From the NCBI GenBank assembly GCA_002373815.1, contig DFKH01000064.1:1-21293 (forward strand): a stretch of DNA of 21,293 nucleotides, read 5' to 3'. The notes under the pieces were generated by a model that had not been told where the DNA came from, ran no database searches, and was given only the letters and a program-made list of their open reading frames with translations. Position 1 is the stretch's first letter; every line of letters begins with the position of its first letter. The translations under genes were made by a program, and so were the position numbers. Shown one piece after another: positions 1 to 7,664 of the stretch. This DNA comes from Alphaproteobacteria bacterium UBA3650. Lineage in GTDB: Bacteria > Pseudomonadota > Alphaproteobacteria > CAAHEQ01 > UBA3637.

Positions 1-56
1 TATTTTTGTTAGTTTTTTCATTTTTTTATCCTTTTGTTAAAAAGTTTACAAAAGGC

Positions 57-85
57 ATTATACTCTTGTGTTCATAAAAATGCAA
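57..85 (-). promoter_or_regulatory. Sigma70-type promoter reading out of the left edge
   Basis: On the minus strand a TTGCAT -35 box (80-85) and a perfect TATAAT -10 box (57-62) are separated by 17 bases. Transcription would begin near position 50 and leave the window, so the target gene is not visible. The rest of positions 1-113 is AT-rich and holds no gene that I can support. Confidence 0.45.
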
Positions 86-113
86 CAAAATTGTCAAAAA
101 AATGTAATATATC

Positions 114-350
114 TTATTTTATTTCTTCATATTCAACGTCAATAATTTGATTTTTTTCATTTTTTTGATGATGTGTTTTATGTGGTTTTTCTTTTTTTTC
201 TGGCACAAATTGGCTGATTAAAGAAATTATTGCCGATACAAGCACGAAAAACAGTACCACAGGCAAGACAACATAGATACCTACCCATAGGATTGAAATC
301 AATACCACACAAAAAATGAAAAAGCCTATCATCATGCCTAAAAGACTCAT
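114..350 (-). CDS. Small two-helix membrane protein coupled to mutS
   Basis: A 78-residue protein of unrecognised family. Residues 5-48 form one long or two closely spaced hydrophobic segments rich in Val, Ile, Leu and Phe. The tail (51-78) is strongly charged, with a Lys/His-rich stretch and then an acidic end (DVEYEEIK), so it probably lies in the cytoplasm. Its ATG overlaps the mutS stop codon in an ATGA arrangement, which implies cotranscription and translational coupling with mutS. I know of no link between mismatch repair and such a protein, so the coupling may only reflect compact gene packing. No terminator is evident after it. Confidence 0.65.
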   Translation of the reverse strand: MSLLGMMIGFFIFCVVLISILWVGIYVVLPVVLFFVLVSAIISLISQFVPEKKEKPHKTHHQKNEKNQIIDVEYEEIK

Positions 351-2929
351 TCTTCTGTCTCCTTCTTTAAATTATACAACACAGACAACGCCTCTCGTGG
401 GGATAGGGCGTCCACATCTAATTCTTTTAAGTGTTTTAATGCTTTTGATTCTGTCATATGTTGATATGTAGGTGTTGTGGCGGCAGAAAACAAGGGTAAA
501 TCGTCAAAAAGTGGTTTTTGTGTTTTCTTTTTTTCTTCCAATTCACCCAAAATTGTTTCAGCTCGTTCGACCACTTCAACAGGCAAGCCCGCCAATTTGG
601 CCACATGAATACCATATGAGCGCGCCACAGCCCCTTCTGTTACTTCGTGTAAAAATACAACATCTCCTTGCCATTCTTTTGTTTTCATGGTGTGCAAAGA
701 CAGATTTTTTAATCGTCCTGTCAAACCTGTCAATTCGTGGTAATGGGTTGCAAACAAGGCACGCGCTTTTACTTTATCATGCAAATACTCGACCACAGCC
801 CATGCAATTGACAAGCCATCATAAGTGGCCGTCCCTCGGCCTACTTCATCTAGAATGACTAATGAGTGTGCTGTGGCATTATTCAAAATAGTCGCTACTT
901 CCACCATTTCAACCATGAATGTGGATCGTCCACGTGCCAAATCATCACTTGCACCAACACGTGAAAAAACTTTATCAACGACCCCCATTTCTGCCGATTC
1001 TGCTGGCACATACGATCCCATCTGTGCCAAAATAGCAATCAATGCATTTTGACGTAAATATGTGCTTTTACCAGCCATATTTGGCCCCGTCAAAAGCCAT
1101 AAATTATCTTTCTCAGACATTGTACAATCATTCGGAATAAATGTCCTATTTTCTTTTTTCAAAGCCGCTTCTACAACGGGATGACGCCCCCCAATAATGT
1201 TTAAATCCATTCCTTCATTTAACACAGGGCGTGTCCAATGATTTTCCAAAGCTAAATCTGCAAGCGCCGTTGCTACATCCAACTCGGCCAATGCTTCTGC
1301 TGCTAATAAAATAGCCTCACCCGATGACAAAATTTCTTGACGCAGTTGTTCGTACAATTCCAATTCAACAGCCAACTTTCTATCTTCTGCATGTAAGATT
1401 TTGTCTGCTTCCTCAGACAACTCAACCGTTGTGAAGCGCACTACATTTGTCATTGTTTGACGGTGAATAAAATCAGTATTATTAAATAACACATCTGCTT
1501 GTTTTGCTGGCACTTCGACATAATATCCCACAAGATTATTGAAAGATACTTTTAAATTTTGAACACCTGTGGCTCGCACGTATTTATACTGTAAATCCAT
1601 CAAGAACTTTTTAGATCCTGCACGCATTTTTTCAAATTCATCCAATGTAGCACTAGCTCCCGCTTTTATAAATCCGCCATCACGTGCAAACAAGGGTGCA
1701 TCCTCACGAATAAATCTTTTAATTTTATCACATAATTCACTATGTGTTCCCAAACGGGTCTCTGTATCTTGCAATGCCTCAGGCAACTCGCCGGTCATTG
1801 CGTTCCGTATACTTGGGGTCTTATCCAAGCTGATGGCCACAGCCAACATATCTCGTGGCCCCCCTCGATTGGATGCCAAACGGCTGAAACATCTTTCTAC
1901 ATCTGATACTTCTTTTAAGATGAGGCGTATTTTATCTTTTACAATGGGGTTTTCCACAAAATAGGCAATTTTATTCAATCTAGCATTGATTTCATCAATC
2001 TGAATCAACGGAGAAGATAAATAAGAAGCCAATAAGCGTGCGCCAGCCCCCGTCATTGTTCGATCAATCGTATCCAGCAAACTTTTTGCCCCTCGTTCAT
2101 CCGAAAGTGTTGAGGTAAGCTCTAAACTGCGACGGGTTGCTCCATCAATACTCATATATTTTTTTTCCACAAATTGTTGCGGCTCTGATAGGGCTGGCAT
2201 TCCTTTTAACTGTGTTTCTTTCAAATAATTCATCACCACACCAGCAGCAATTTGTTCTGACTTGGAAAAAGTCGGATATTTTGTAATGAATTGCATCTGA
2301 TTTAGTGCAGAAAATTCATCTTTTGGACGTACTGTTTGCAATCCAAAGGACTCATCTAATGACAAGGGGTATTTTTCAATATCTTCAGGAACTAGCAATT
2401 CCGATGCCTCTAACCGGCTGAGTACAGAAGGGACGTGTGCAAAGCTAGCTTCCTCTACATAAAAATCACCTGTTGAAATATCTACCCAAGCGATACCACA
2501 CCCCGTCGCCATTGGCGCTAAGGCCACCAAATAATTATGCGTTTTGGCGTTTAGCAGGGCATCCTCTGTTAAAGTTCCTGCCGTCACCACACGAATCACT
2601 TCTCGTTTCATCACTGCAGTAGATCCCCGTTTTTTTGCTTCTTCGGGGGTTTCCATTTGCTCACAGATTGCCACTTTAAATCCAGCTTTAATCAAACGCA
2701 CTAAATAATTTTCATATGCATGAAATGGGATACCACACATGGGGACTTCTTTCCCTTCATATTCTCCCCGATGTGTCAACACCAAATCAAGAGCTCTGGA
2801 TGCCACTTTTGCATCATCAAAGAACAGTTCATAAAAGTCACCCAAACGGAAAAATAAAAGGCAATCAGGATATTCTTTTTTGATCTCAAAATACTGAATC
2901 AGCATCGGTGATGTTTTCTTGGTTGCCAT
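347..2929 (-). CDS. mutS: DNA mismatch repair protein MutS
   Basis: An 860-residue, full-length MutS (E. coli 853), the dimeric clamp that recognises mismatches and small loops and recruits MutL. The N-terminal mismatch-reading Phe-x-Glu is present as F32-Y33-E34 in GDFYELF. Connector, lever and clamp regions follow. The ABC-type ATPase at the C-terminus has a Walker A motif GPNMAGKST starting at residue 615, a Walker B with D694-E695 (VILDEVGRGT), and the conserved ATHYHEL segment after it. An AAAGGA ribosome site lies just before the ATG. The gene diverges from the histidine kinase and is followed, with a 4-base overlap, by the small membrane protein. mutL is not in the window. Nothing is missing or broken. 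Confidence 0.98.
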   Translation of the reverse strand: MATKKTSPMLIQYFEIKKEYPDCLLFFRLGDFYELFFDDAKVASRALDLVLTHRGEYEGKEVPMCGIPFHAYENYLVRLIKAGFKVAICEQMETPEEAKKRGSTAVMKREVIRVVTAGTLTEDALLNAKTHNYLVALAPMATGCGIAWVDISTGDFYVEEASFAHVPSVLSRLEASELLVPEDIEKYPLSLDESFGLQTVRPKDEFSALNQMQFITKYPTFSKSEQIAAGVVMNYLKETQLKGMPALSEPQQFVEKKYMSIDGATRRSLELTSTLSDERGAKSLLDTIDRTMTGAGARLLASYLSSPLIQIDEINARLNKIAYFVENPIVKDKIRLILKEVSDVERCFSRLASNRGGPRDMLAVAISLDKTPSIRNAMTGELPEALQDTETRLGTHSELCDKIKRFIREDAPLFARDGGFIKAGASATLDEFEKMRAGSKKFLMDLQYKYVRATGVQNLKVSFNNLVGYYVEVPAKQADVLFNNTDFIHRQTMTNVVRFTTVELSEEADKILHAEDRKLAVELELYEQLRQEILSSGEAILLAAEALAELDVATALADLALENHWTRPVLNEGMDLNIIGGRHPVVEAALKKENRTFIPNDCTMSEKDNLWLLTGPNMAGKSTYLRQNALIAILAQMGSYVPAESAEMGVVDKVFSRVGASDDLARGRSTFMVEMVEVATILNNATAHSLVILDEVGRGTATYDGLSIAWAVVEYLHDKVKARALFATHYHELTGLTGRLKNLSLHTMKTKEWQGDVVFLHEVTEGAVARSYGIHVAKLAGLPVEVVERAETILGELEEKKKTQKPLFDDLPLFSAATTPTYQHMTESKALKHLKELDVDALSPREALSVLYNLKKETEE

Positions 2930-2957
2930 TTTTATCCTTTCTTTTTTCTTTTAATTC

Positions 2958-2967
2958 TAGTATACTA
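2958..2967. promoter_or_regulatory. Shared palindromic -10 between mutS and histidine kinase
   Basis: TAGTATACTA is a perfect 10-bp palindrome in the 43-bp gap between the divergent genes. It supplies a TATACT -10 box on each strand (plus 2961-2966, minus 2959-2964). The -35 regions at 17-base spacing are weak (TTTCTT on plus, TTTATT on minus). For mutS it leaves a leader of about 23 nt that contains the ribosome site. For the kinase the -10 ends only 6 bases before the ATG. Confidence 0.5.
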
Positions 2968-2972
2968 AATTT

Positions 2973-4349
2973 ATGAAAAAAAATAAAGTATTAAATATCC
3001 TTCTTCGTGTTTTAAAAACGGTGGCTCGGGTTTTGATTATCAACATTCCTGCCGTCATTATTTTGTTGTGTTTGAGGGCTGCAAATCAGCTATCTTGGAT
3101 TTCTGCCGGAGTTGCCTTATTGGCTTTTTGGGGTATTAGCGGCATCATCGTTTTTTATGTTTTTAAAGATCTTGATGATTTTATGAATTACCTCAAAAAA
3201 TTGGCACAAGGTTTTGAACCAGAATTGCCTAAACTCCACTGGGGCATTTTTTCTTCAACACGCCTGACCAAAACTTTTTTAAATGTTAAAAATTTATGGT
3301 CTAATCAATTTGCTTCCGCAGGCAGTGTTTTGGAAAATTTACCCAATCCCATGTTGATGATTGATGAAAATCAAAAAATTGTTTTTGCGAATTTCAGCGC
3401 GAAAGATTTGTTTAAGGAAAAAGTTCTCGGTAAAAAAATCCGGACAATTTTTAATGATTCTATTTTATTAGGAACAATTAAAAGTGTTATTACTCAAGCT
3501 CAATCTTCCAAAACCATTACCGAATTTGATATTAAAAACAAAACGGATCGGATTCAAACTTTTCAAATCAAAATAGATCACCTGCCTGCTCCAACCAAAG
3601 AAGGGGCTGTTGTGGTGATTTCTTTTTTTGATATTACGCCTTTTAAATTATTTAAGGTGCAACAAGCCGACTTTTTTGCCAATGCAAGTCATGAATTAAA
3701 AACACCTCTTGCTATTATCAGTGGATGTGTGGAAACATTACAAGGACCTGCTCAAAATGATAGGGCCGCTCATCAAAAGTTTTTATCTCTTATTGCAGAG
3801 CAAACTGTTCGCATGACTGATTTAGTACAAAACATGTTACAATTATCTCGGCTTCAAGTTGATGTTCCTCTCAATCGAAAAAAATCTTTCTCAATGAATG
3901 ATTTAATTCAAAAGGTCGTGGATGATTTTGATGTGCGTGCGAAAGCTATGCATAAAAAAATCATTTTAAATAAACAGGCACATCTTCCCTTGTTTCATGG
4001 GGATCGAAATGATTTATATCATGTCTTTCAAAATTTAGTGGATAATGCTTTAAAATATGGGAAAGCAAAATCTGATATTCACATCAATACTTATTCAGAT
4101 ACGACTCGTTCAGCCTTTTTAGTCGTTTCCATTCATAATGTTGGGGTGCCTATCCCCCCTGAATATTTGGATCGTATTTGGGATAAATTTTATCGTGTTC
4201 ATTCTTCTGATTCATCATCTGTGGATGGCAGCGGTCTAGGATTAGGTATTGTTCAAAATATTGTTCGTAAATATCAAGGGCACATTGATGTTGTCAGCAC
4301 ACAAGAATCTGGGACAACTTTCACCGTTTATTTGCCCGTTGAGCCATAA
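2973..4349 (+). CDS. PhoR-like membrane sensor histidine kinase
   Basis: A 458-residue orthodox histidine kinase. Two hydrophobic segments (about 17-36 and 42-63) anchor it with almost no periplasmic loop. A PAS-like domain spans about 115-225. HisKA follows with phospho-acceptor H240 in NASHELKTPLAII. The ATPase domain has an N box with N354 and N358 (QNLVDNALKYG), an F-like box (IWDKFYRV, 402-409) and a G2 box GSGLGLGIV (419-427). The G1 box reads HNVGVPIPPE (388-397), with Asn where Asp is usual. The architecture resembles PhoR, but no response regulator or pst genes are nearby, so the stimulus is unknown and I assign no symbol. The last 22 bases overlap the convergent toxin gene. No ribosome site precedes the ATG, which suggests a leaderless mRNA. 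Confidence 0.92.
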   Translation: MKKNKVLNILLRVLKTVARVLIINIPAVIILLCLRAANQLSWISAGVALLAFWGISGIIVFYVFKDLDDFMNYLKKLAQGFEPELPKLHWGIFSSTRLTKTFLNVKNLWSNQFASAGSVLENLPNPMLMIDENQKIVFANFSAKDLFKEKVLGKKIRTIFNDSILLGTIKSVITQAQSSKTITEFDIKNKTDRIQTFQIKIDHLPAPTKEGAVVVISFFDITPFKLFKVQQADFFANASHELKTPLAIISGCVETLQGPAQNDRAAHQKFLSLIAEQTVRMTDLVQNMLQLSRLQVDVPLNRKKSFSMNDLIQKVVDDFDVRAKAMHKKIILNKQAHLPLFHGDRNDLYHVFQNLVDNALKYGKAKSDIHINTYSDTTRSAFLVVSIHNVGVPIPPEYLDRIWDKFYRVHSSDSSSVDGSGLGLGIVQNIVRKYQGHIDVVSTQESGTTFTVYLPVEP

Positions 4350-4642
4350 CAAAATATTTCTTTCAAAATTTGATTTAATTCATTCATTAATCCGTCTGGC
4401 AAAGAGCCAATACGGTTGACTAAATCTGATTTAGGAACGGCATGCAACATATCTGGGGCGATTTGTCCCTGTTTTCCCCGCATTTTCACCCCCAAACGAA
4501 AAGGAAGATTTCGTTCTGCTGTTGTAATAGGTGCAATTAAAACGTACGGCATTGTGTCCGCCATCTCATCTGGTGATAAAATCACACAAGGCTTTTCAGA
4601 ACCATGTGATTCGCACAAATAAACATCTCCCCGTTTTACCAT
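4328..4642 (-). CDS. MazF/PemK-family toxin
   Basis: A protein of about 104 residues with the MazF/PemK fold signature: an N-terminal VKRGDVYLCE strand, KPCVILSPDE, the APITTAERNLPF core and a C-terminal DMLHAVPKSDLVNRIGSL segment. Family members are ribosome-independent endoribonucleases that cut mRNA at short motifs. I chose the second ATG (4642) because AGGAG lies 7 bases before it, but only 1 base before the upstream ATG (4648). It overlaps the antitoxin gene by 7 bases, the usual coupled antitoxin-first arrangement. Its 3' end overlaps the histidine kinase by 22 bases, so readthrough from either side makes antisense RNA. The cleavage motif cannot be read from the sequence. Confidence 0.85.
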   Translation of the reverse strand: MVKRGDVYLCESHGSEKPCVILSPDEMADTMPYVLIAPITTAERNLPFRLGVKMRGKQGQIAPDMLHAVPKSDLVNRIGSLPDGLMNELNQILKEIFCYGSTGK

Positions 4643-4854
4643 TCCCATTCTCCTAAATATCTGAGTGGTTTTGAACTGATTTCATCTTGAATTGCATCCT
4701 GCCACCCCTGACGTGGTTGCTTTTCGGCCGATAAGACAACACTTTTACCTTTCACCGTCAATTCTAAATCAGAAGAAAATTCACAAGCATCTATCACTGT
4801 TTTGGGCAATCTGACACCATAGGAATTACCAATTTTAACTAACTTTACTTGCAT
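4636..4854 (-). CDS. MazE-like AbrB-fold antitoxin
   Basis: A 72-residue protein with an N-terminal swapped-hairpin DNA-binding domain: VKLVKIGNSYGVRLPKTVI, then a LELTVKGKSVVLSA strand pair. A toxin-binding tail begins at PRQGWQDAI and is typical of MazE/PemI proteins. It should neutralise the adjacent toxin and repress its own operon. The start at 4854 is chosen because AAAGGAG lies 6 bases upstream. A longer reading frame back to 4914 would add 20 residues overlapping the preceding gene and lacks family support. The ribosome site and first codons lie inside the 3' end of the coiled-coil membrane protein gene (20-base overlap), so all three genes look like one operon. Confidence 0.87.
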   Translation of the reverse strand: MQVKLVKIGNSYGVRLPKTVIDACEFSSDLELTVKGKSVVLSAEKQPRQGWQDAIQDEISSKPLRYLGEWEW

Positions 4855-6118
4855 TTTTATCTCCTTTAAACAATGTTGCCAAAAGCATATACAAACGCCC
4901 AGGATCAGATCCAACTAATACCCCTAGCCAGGGGCTGTTTTCAAGTCCTCTTGTTAAATCCTCAAATGCGTTCATATAGGCACTGACATTTTCTTGAAAA
5001 GTGGGGTCAAGTAACGCCATATCAAGCACTTTTTGTCGTTTATTTTGATTGAGTGTAGATTTTATGTGACGCATAAAAACAGCTTTGTCACCTGCATAGT
5101 ATTGATCCCACAATTCTTCCTCATTTTTGGGTTCAAAAACAGGCATCATTTCAACAGATAATCCTTGTAGTTTATCCAAAATCTGCTGCATACGCTCTGT
5201 AAATTCTTTAGCAGCAAAACCAGCCGACAGTTCTGGCAGGGCAGTTACAGTTTCCTTTTTGTTCTGTTTTAGGGCTTTTAGGCGCATATCTAACGTTGTC
5301 CCGATTTCCTTAAAACGAAGAAGAACTTTATCTGTGTCCGCTAAAAAACCTTGCATTACATCGGTTGTTTTCATTGCTTTTTCAATACGTTGCGTATTTT
5401 CTGATAGGGCGCCCACCCATTCGCCCGATTTATCCAAGGTATTACTGATGTTTTTTTCTGCCTGAGCCACAGCATGGACATTTTGTGTGATTTCCTCGGT
5501 TTGCGTCTTTAATTGTTTTGTTGTATTTTCAAGGCGATTTTGCGTTTCTTCCGTTACCTTTACCAAAATTTCAGCTTGGGCCAATAAGTTTTGGCTTGCA
5601 TCAGCAGATTGTTCTTGTGCCATTGTTGCTGCCGACCCCAATTGTTGTACATATGAGGCCATATTTTTTGTTTGTTCGTCCATATGCGTAATAATTTTGT
5701 TCAAATCCTCTATCCAATCACTTAAATCTTCTCGCACTTGATTGGTTTGCTTTGTCACCTCGGCAAAAGATGACCTAAATGTTTGAATTTGTTGTTTTAA
5801 ATCAGCATTTAACTCTTGTACTCGTTTGGCCCCTAAGTCGGAAGGATAAACTAATTCTTCCAAGTAAGCTTTGGCCGATTCCATTTCCATTGAGGCGAGT
5901 TGATTTCTATCAATATAGCTACCCAACAAATAAAAAACGGTGATTGGAAACAGCAATGCCCCCAATTGCACCACCATTTCGGCAGGTGTCATATCTGGGA
6001 ATCGCCCCAACCAGCCATATGTTGCAAATCCGTAGATGGCGAAAATACCCCATAAAACAGATAAAGCTATGAAAACATAATGTCCTGTCCAAGCAATTTT
6101 TCTTTTTCTTTTCGTCAT
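4835..6118 (-). CDS. Membrane-anchored coiled-coil protein, unknown function
   Basis: A 427-residue protein that I do not recognise. A basic N-terminus (MTKRKRK) is followed by two hydrophobic segments (about 10-31 and 47-67) joined by a loop that includes GWLGRFPDMTPAEM. A long Gln/Glu/Thr-rich coiled coil (about 75-300) follows and resembles chemoreceptor signalling rods in composition, but no MCP hairpin-tip motif is evident. A compact C-terminal domain (about 325-420, YYAGDKAVFMRHIKSTLNQN onward) ends near a LGVLVGSDPGRLYMLLATL helix. GGAGGG lies 6 bases before the start. A polar-scaffold or envelope role like that of other two-helix coiled-coil proteins in alphaproteobacteria is possible but speculative. 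It leads the operon with the toxin-antitoxin pair. Confidence 0.8.
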   Translation of the reverse strand: MTKRKRKIAWTGHYVFIALSVLWGIFAIYGFATYGWLGRFPDMTPAEMVVQLGALLFPITVFYLLGSYIDRNQLASMEMESAKAYLEELVYPSDLGAKRVQELNADLKQQIQTFRSSFAEVTKQTNQVREDLSDWIEDLNKIITHMDEQTKNMASYVQQLGSAATMAQEQSADASQNLLAQAEILVKVTEETQNRLENTTKQLKTQTEEITQNVHAVAQAEKNISNTLDKSGEWVGALSENTQRIEKAMKTTDVMQGFLADTDKVLLRFKEIGTTLDMRLKALKQNKKETVTALPELSAGFAAKEFTERMQQILDKLQGLSVEMMPVFEPKNEEELWDQYYAGDKAVFMRHIKSTLNQNKRQKVLDMALLDPTFQENVSAYMNAFEDLTRGLENSPWLGVLVGSDPGRLYMLLATLFKGDKNASKVS

Positions 6119-6139
6119 TTATGGCCCTCCAGTCATCTT

Positions 6140-6168
6140 ATTCTAAAAGACTTTTTCATCAAAGTCAA
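6140..6168 (-). promoter_or_regulatory. Promoter of the coiled-coil protein operon
   Basis: TTGACT (6163-6168) and TAGAAT (6140-6145) are 17 bases apart on the minus strand. The start would be near 6133, leaving about 15 nt with a GGAGGG site before the ATG at 6118. The sequence CTTGACTTTGATGAAAAA closely resembles the greA promoter. Confidence 0.6.
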
Positions 6169-6171
6169 GAA

Positions 6172-6270
6172 GAAATTACTTTGTAATTACTTACTTTTTT
6201 ATATTTTTTTTCTTTACTTTTATAATATATTGATTTTATTTTGTTTTTAAATGTAATTACTTTGTAATAT
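6172..6270 (-). repeat. Two copies of an ACAAAGTAATT motif before a promoter
   Basis: On the minus strand ACAAAGTAATTAC covers the miaA stop codon (about 6253-6265), and a second copy, ACAAAGTAATT, ends just before the -35 box of the next operon (about 6174-6184). The intervening bases are almost pure A/T. The same motif occurs twice upstream of the greA promoter. Confidence 0.6.
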
Positions 6271-7111
6271 CTTTCATTTTTATTTCTAAAGGGTCTGTTA
6301 TAACATACATTGGCGTTCCATGATGCCTAAACCATGTCATTTGACGCTTTGCGTATTGACGCGTTGATATGACTGCCTTTTCAATCATTTCTTGTTTATT
6401 TATTTCATTTTTCAAATAGGATTTTATTTCTGGCACACCGATTGCCTTTAATACGCCTCCCGTCGCTTTTATTTCATTCAAATGAACAACTTCGTCTATA
6501 GCTCCTTTTTGAATCATTATTTCAAAGCGCTTTTCACAATTTTTGTACAATTTTTCTCGATCTGGCAGCATATGTATTAAACAAAAATCGGCATCAATTA
6601 TTTTTTTCTTTGGTTGATTATGAAAATATGTCAAAGACTTACCTGTTGTCAAATAAACTTCTAAGGCGCGTCGTATCCGTTGAGAATCTTGAAATGGATA
6701 ATCTTTCATCATTTTTCGGACATCATCCAACGGCATTTCTCGTACCTTTTGACGAACTTCCTCCGAAATTTCAGGAATCTCATTTACCCCATTTATGAGG
6801 GCATCCAAATACATCCCTGTCCCCCCAACAACAATGGGATTTTCTATGTTTGGTACATTTTCTTTGATATCTTTTAGCCACTCTGCCATAGAATAATGTG
6901 TCCATGCATCCACAAAACCAAATAATTTATGAGGAATTTCTTTTTGTTCTTCTATACTGGGACGTGCCGATAAAATACTTAAATCTTTGTAAACTTGAAT
7001 TGCATCTCCATTTACTATTGTCCCATGAATCGCTTCCGCTAGCTTTATTGCAAAAGCAGATTTTCCACTTGCTGTTGGTCCACCAATGACAAAAATACGT
7101 TGTTTTTTCAT
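6257..7111 (-). CDS. miaA: tRNA dimethylallyltransferase MiaA
   Basis: A 284-residue enzyme that transfers a dimethylallyl group to N6 of A37 in tRNAs reading UNN codons. The P-loop GPTASGKS sits at residues 11-18. NGDAIQVYKDL binds substrate, VVGGTGMYLDALI lies in the middle, and the C-terminal TRQYAKRQMTWFR is diagnostic. I start at 7111 because this gives the usual short lead to the P-loop. An in-frame ATG 13 codons upstream (7150) has no ribosome site either. TATAAT lies 6 bases before the chosen ATG, which suggests a leaderless message. The stop codon lies in a dispersed ACAAAGTAATTAC repeat. Confidence 0.96.
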   Translation of the reverse strand: MKKQRIFVIGGPTASGKSAFAIKLAEAIHGTIVNGDAIQVYKDLSILSARPSIEEQKEIPHKLFGFVDAWTHYSMAEWLKDIKENVPNIENPIVVGGTGMYLDALINGVNEIPEISEEVRQKVREMPLDDVRKMMKDYPFQDSQRIRRALEVYLTTGKSLTYFHNQPKKKIIDADFCLIHMLPDREKLYKNCEKRFEIMIQKGAIDEVVHLNEIKATGGVLKAIGVPEIKSYLKNEINKQEMIEKAVISTRQYAKRQMTWFRHHGTPMYVITDPLEIKMKDITK

Positions 7112-7117
7112 ATGGAT

Positions 7118-7146
7118 ATTATATCGAAAAATCCTTTTAAAATCCA
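7118..7146 (-). promoter_or_regulatory. Promoter of miaA with leaderless spacing
   Basis: A perfect TATAAT (7118-7123) lies 17 bases after TGGATT (7141-7146), a weak -35. The -10 box ends 6 bases before the ATG at 7111, so transcription should start at the start codon. Confidence 0.45.
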
Positions 7147-7155
7147 TCATTTTTC

Positions 7156-7184
7156 TTGTTTTTTTGATAAAAAAAAGATATACT
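7156..7184 (+). promoter_or_regulatory. Promoter of lptE-holA
   Basis: TTGTTT (7156-7161) and TATACT (7179-7184) are separated by exactly 17 bases. The start near 7191 leaves a short leader with AAGAGGTG before the ATG at 7206. Confidence 0.6.
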
Positions 7185-7205
7185 GATTAAAAAAGAGGTG
7201 TTCTG

Positions 7206-7664
7206 ATGAAATTTTTATTTTTTTCTTTATTATTTTTATCTGCTTGTCAATTTCATCCATTGTATCGCAATCAAACATATCAATCTGTTTGTGTTCAATC
7301 TATTCCCGAAGCATCTGGTTATTTACTCTATCAGTCTCTTACTAAACGTTTTCCTGAACGTGAAAACTGCGTCTATCATTTAAAAGTGACTTCTCCGCAA
7401 TTTACTTTATCTGATCAAGGTATTTCCAATAAAGATTTTATTACCATGCAGCGTATTCATGCCACTGCTTCTTATAAACTTTTGGATCAAAAAGGTAATG
7501 CCGTTTTATCTAATTCTGTCATGTCTGATGGTTCGTCTGCTGTTGTTGATAATCCTTATTCCACCGTTGTTTCTGTAGAAAAAACGCAGCAAAATCTTAT
7601 TCCCATTTTAGCAGAACAAATCTCGTTGCATGTTGGTGCATTTTTAGATAGGAATCAACAGTGA
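7206..7664 (+). CDS. lptE: LPS-assembly lipoprotein LptE
   Basis: A 152-residue lipoprotein. The signal peptide MKFLFFSLLFLSAC ends in a lipobox with C14 as the lipidated residue, followed by QFHPLYR, a typical LptE opening with a CGF/CQF-x-PLY pattern. LptE plugs the LptD barrel that inserts lipopolysaccharide into the outer membrane. Overall similarity is low, as is usual for this family. The call rests mainly on the lipobox, the PLY motif, the size and the position directly before holA, a classic alphaproteobacterial arrangement. leuS, the usual gene before it, is absent here. The stop overlaps the holA GTG start by 4 bases (GTGA). Confidence 0.85.
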   Translation: MKFLFFSLLFLSACQFHPLYRNQTYQSVCVQSIPEASGYLLYQSLTKRFPERENCVYHLKVTSPQFTLSDQGISNKDFITMQRIHATASYKLLDQKGNAVLSNSVMSDGSSAVVDNPYSTVVSVEKTQQNLIPILAEQISLHVGAFLDRNQQ

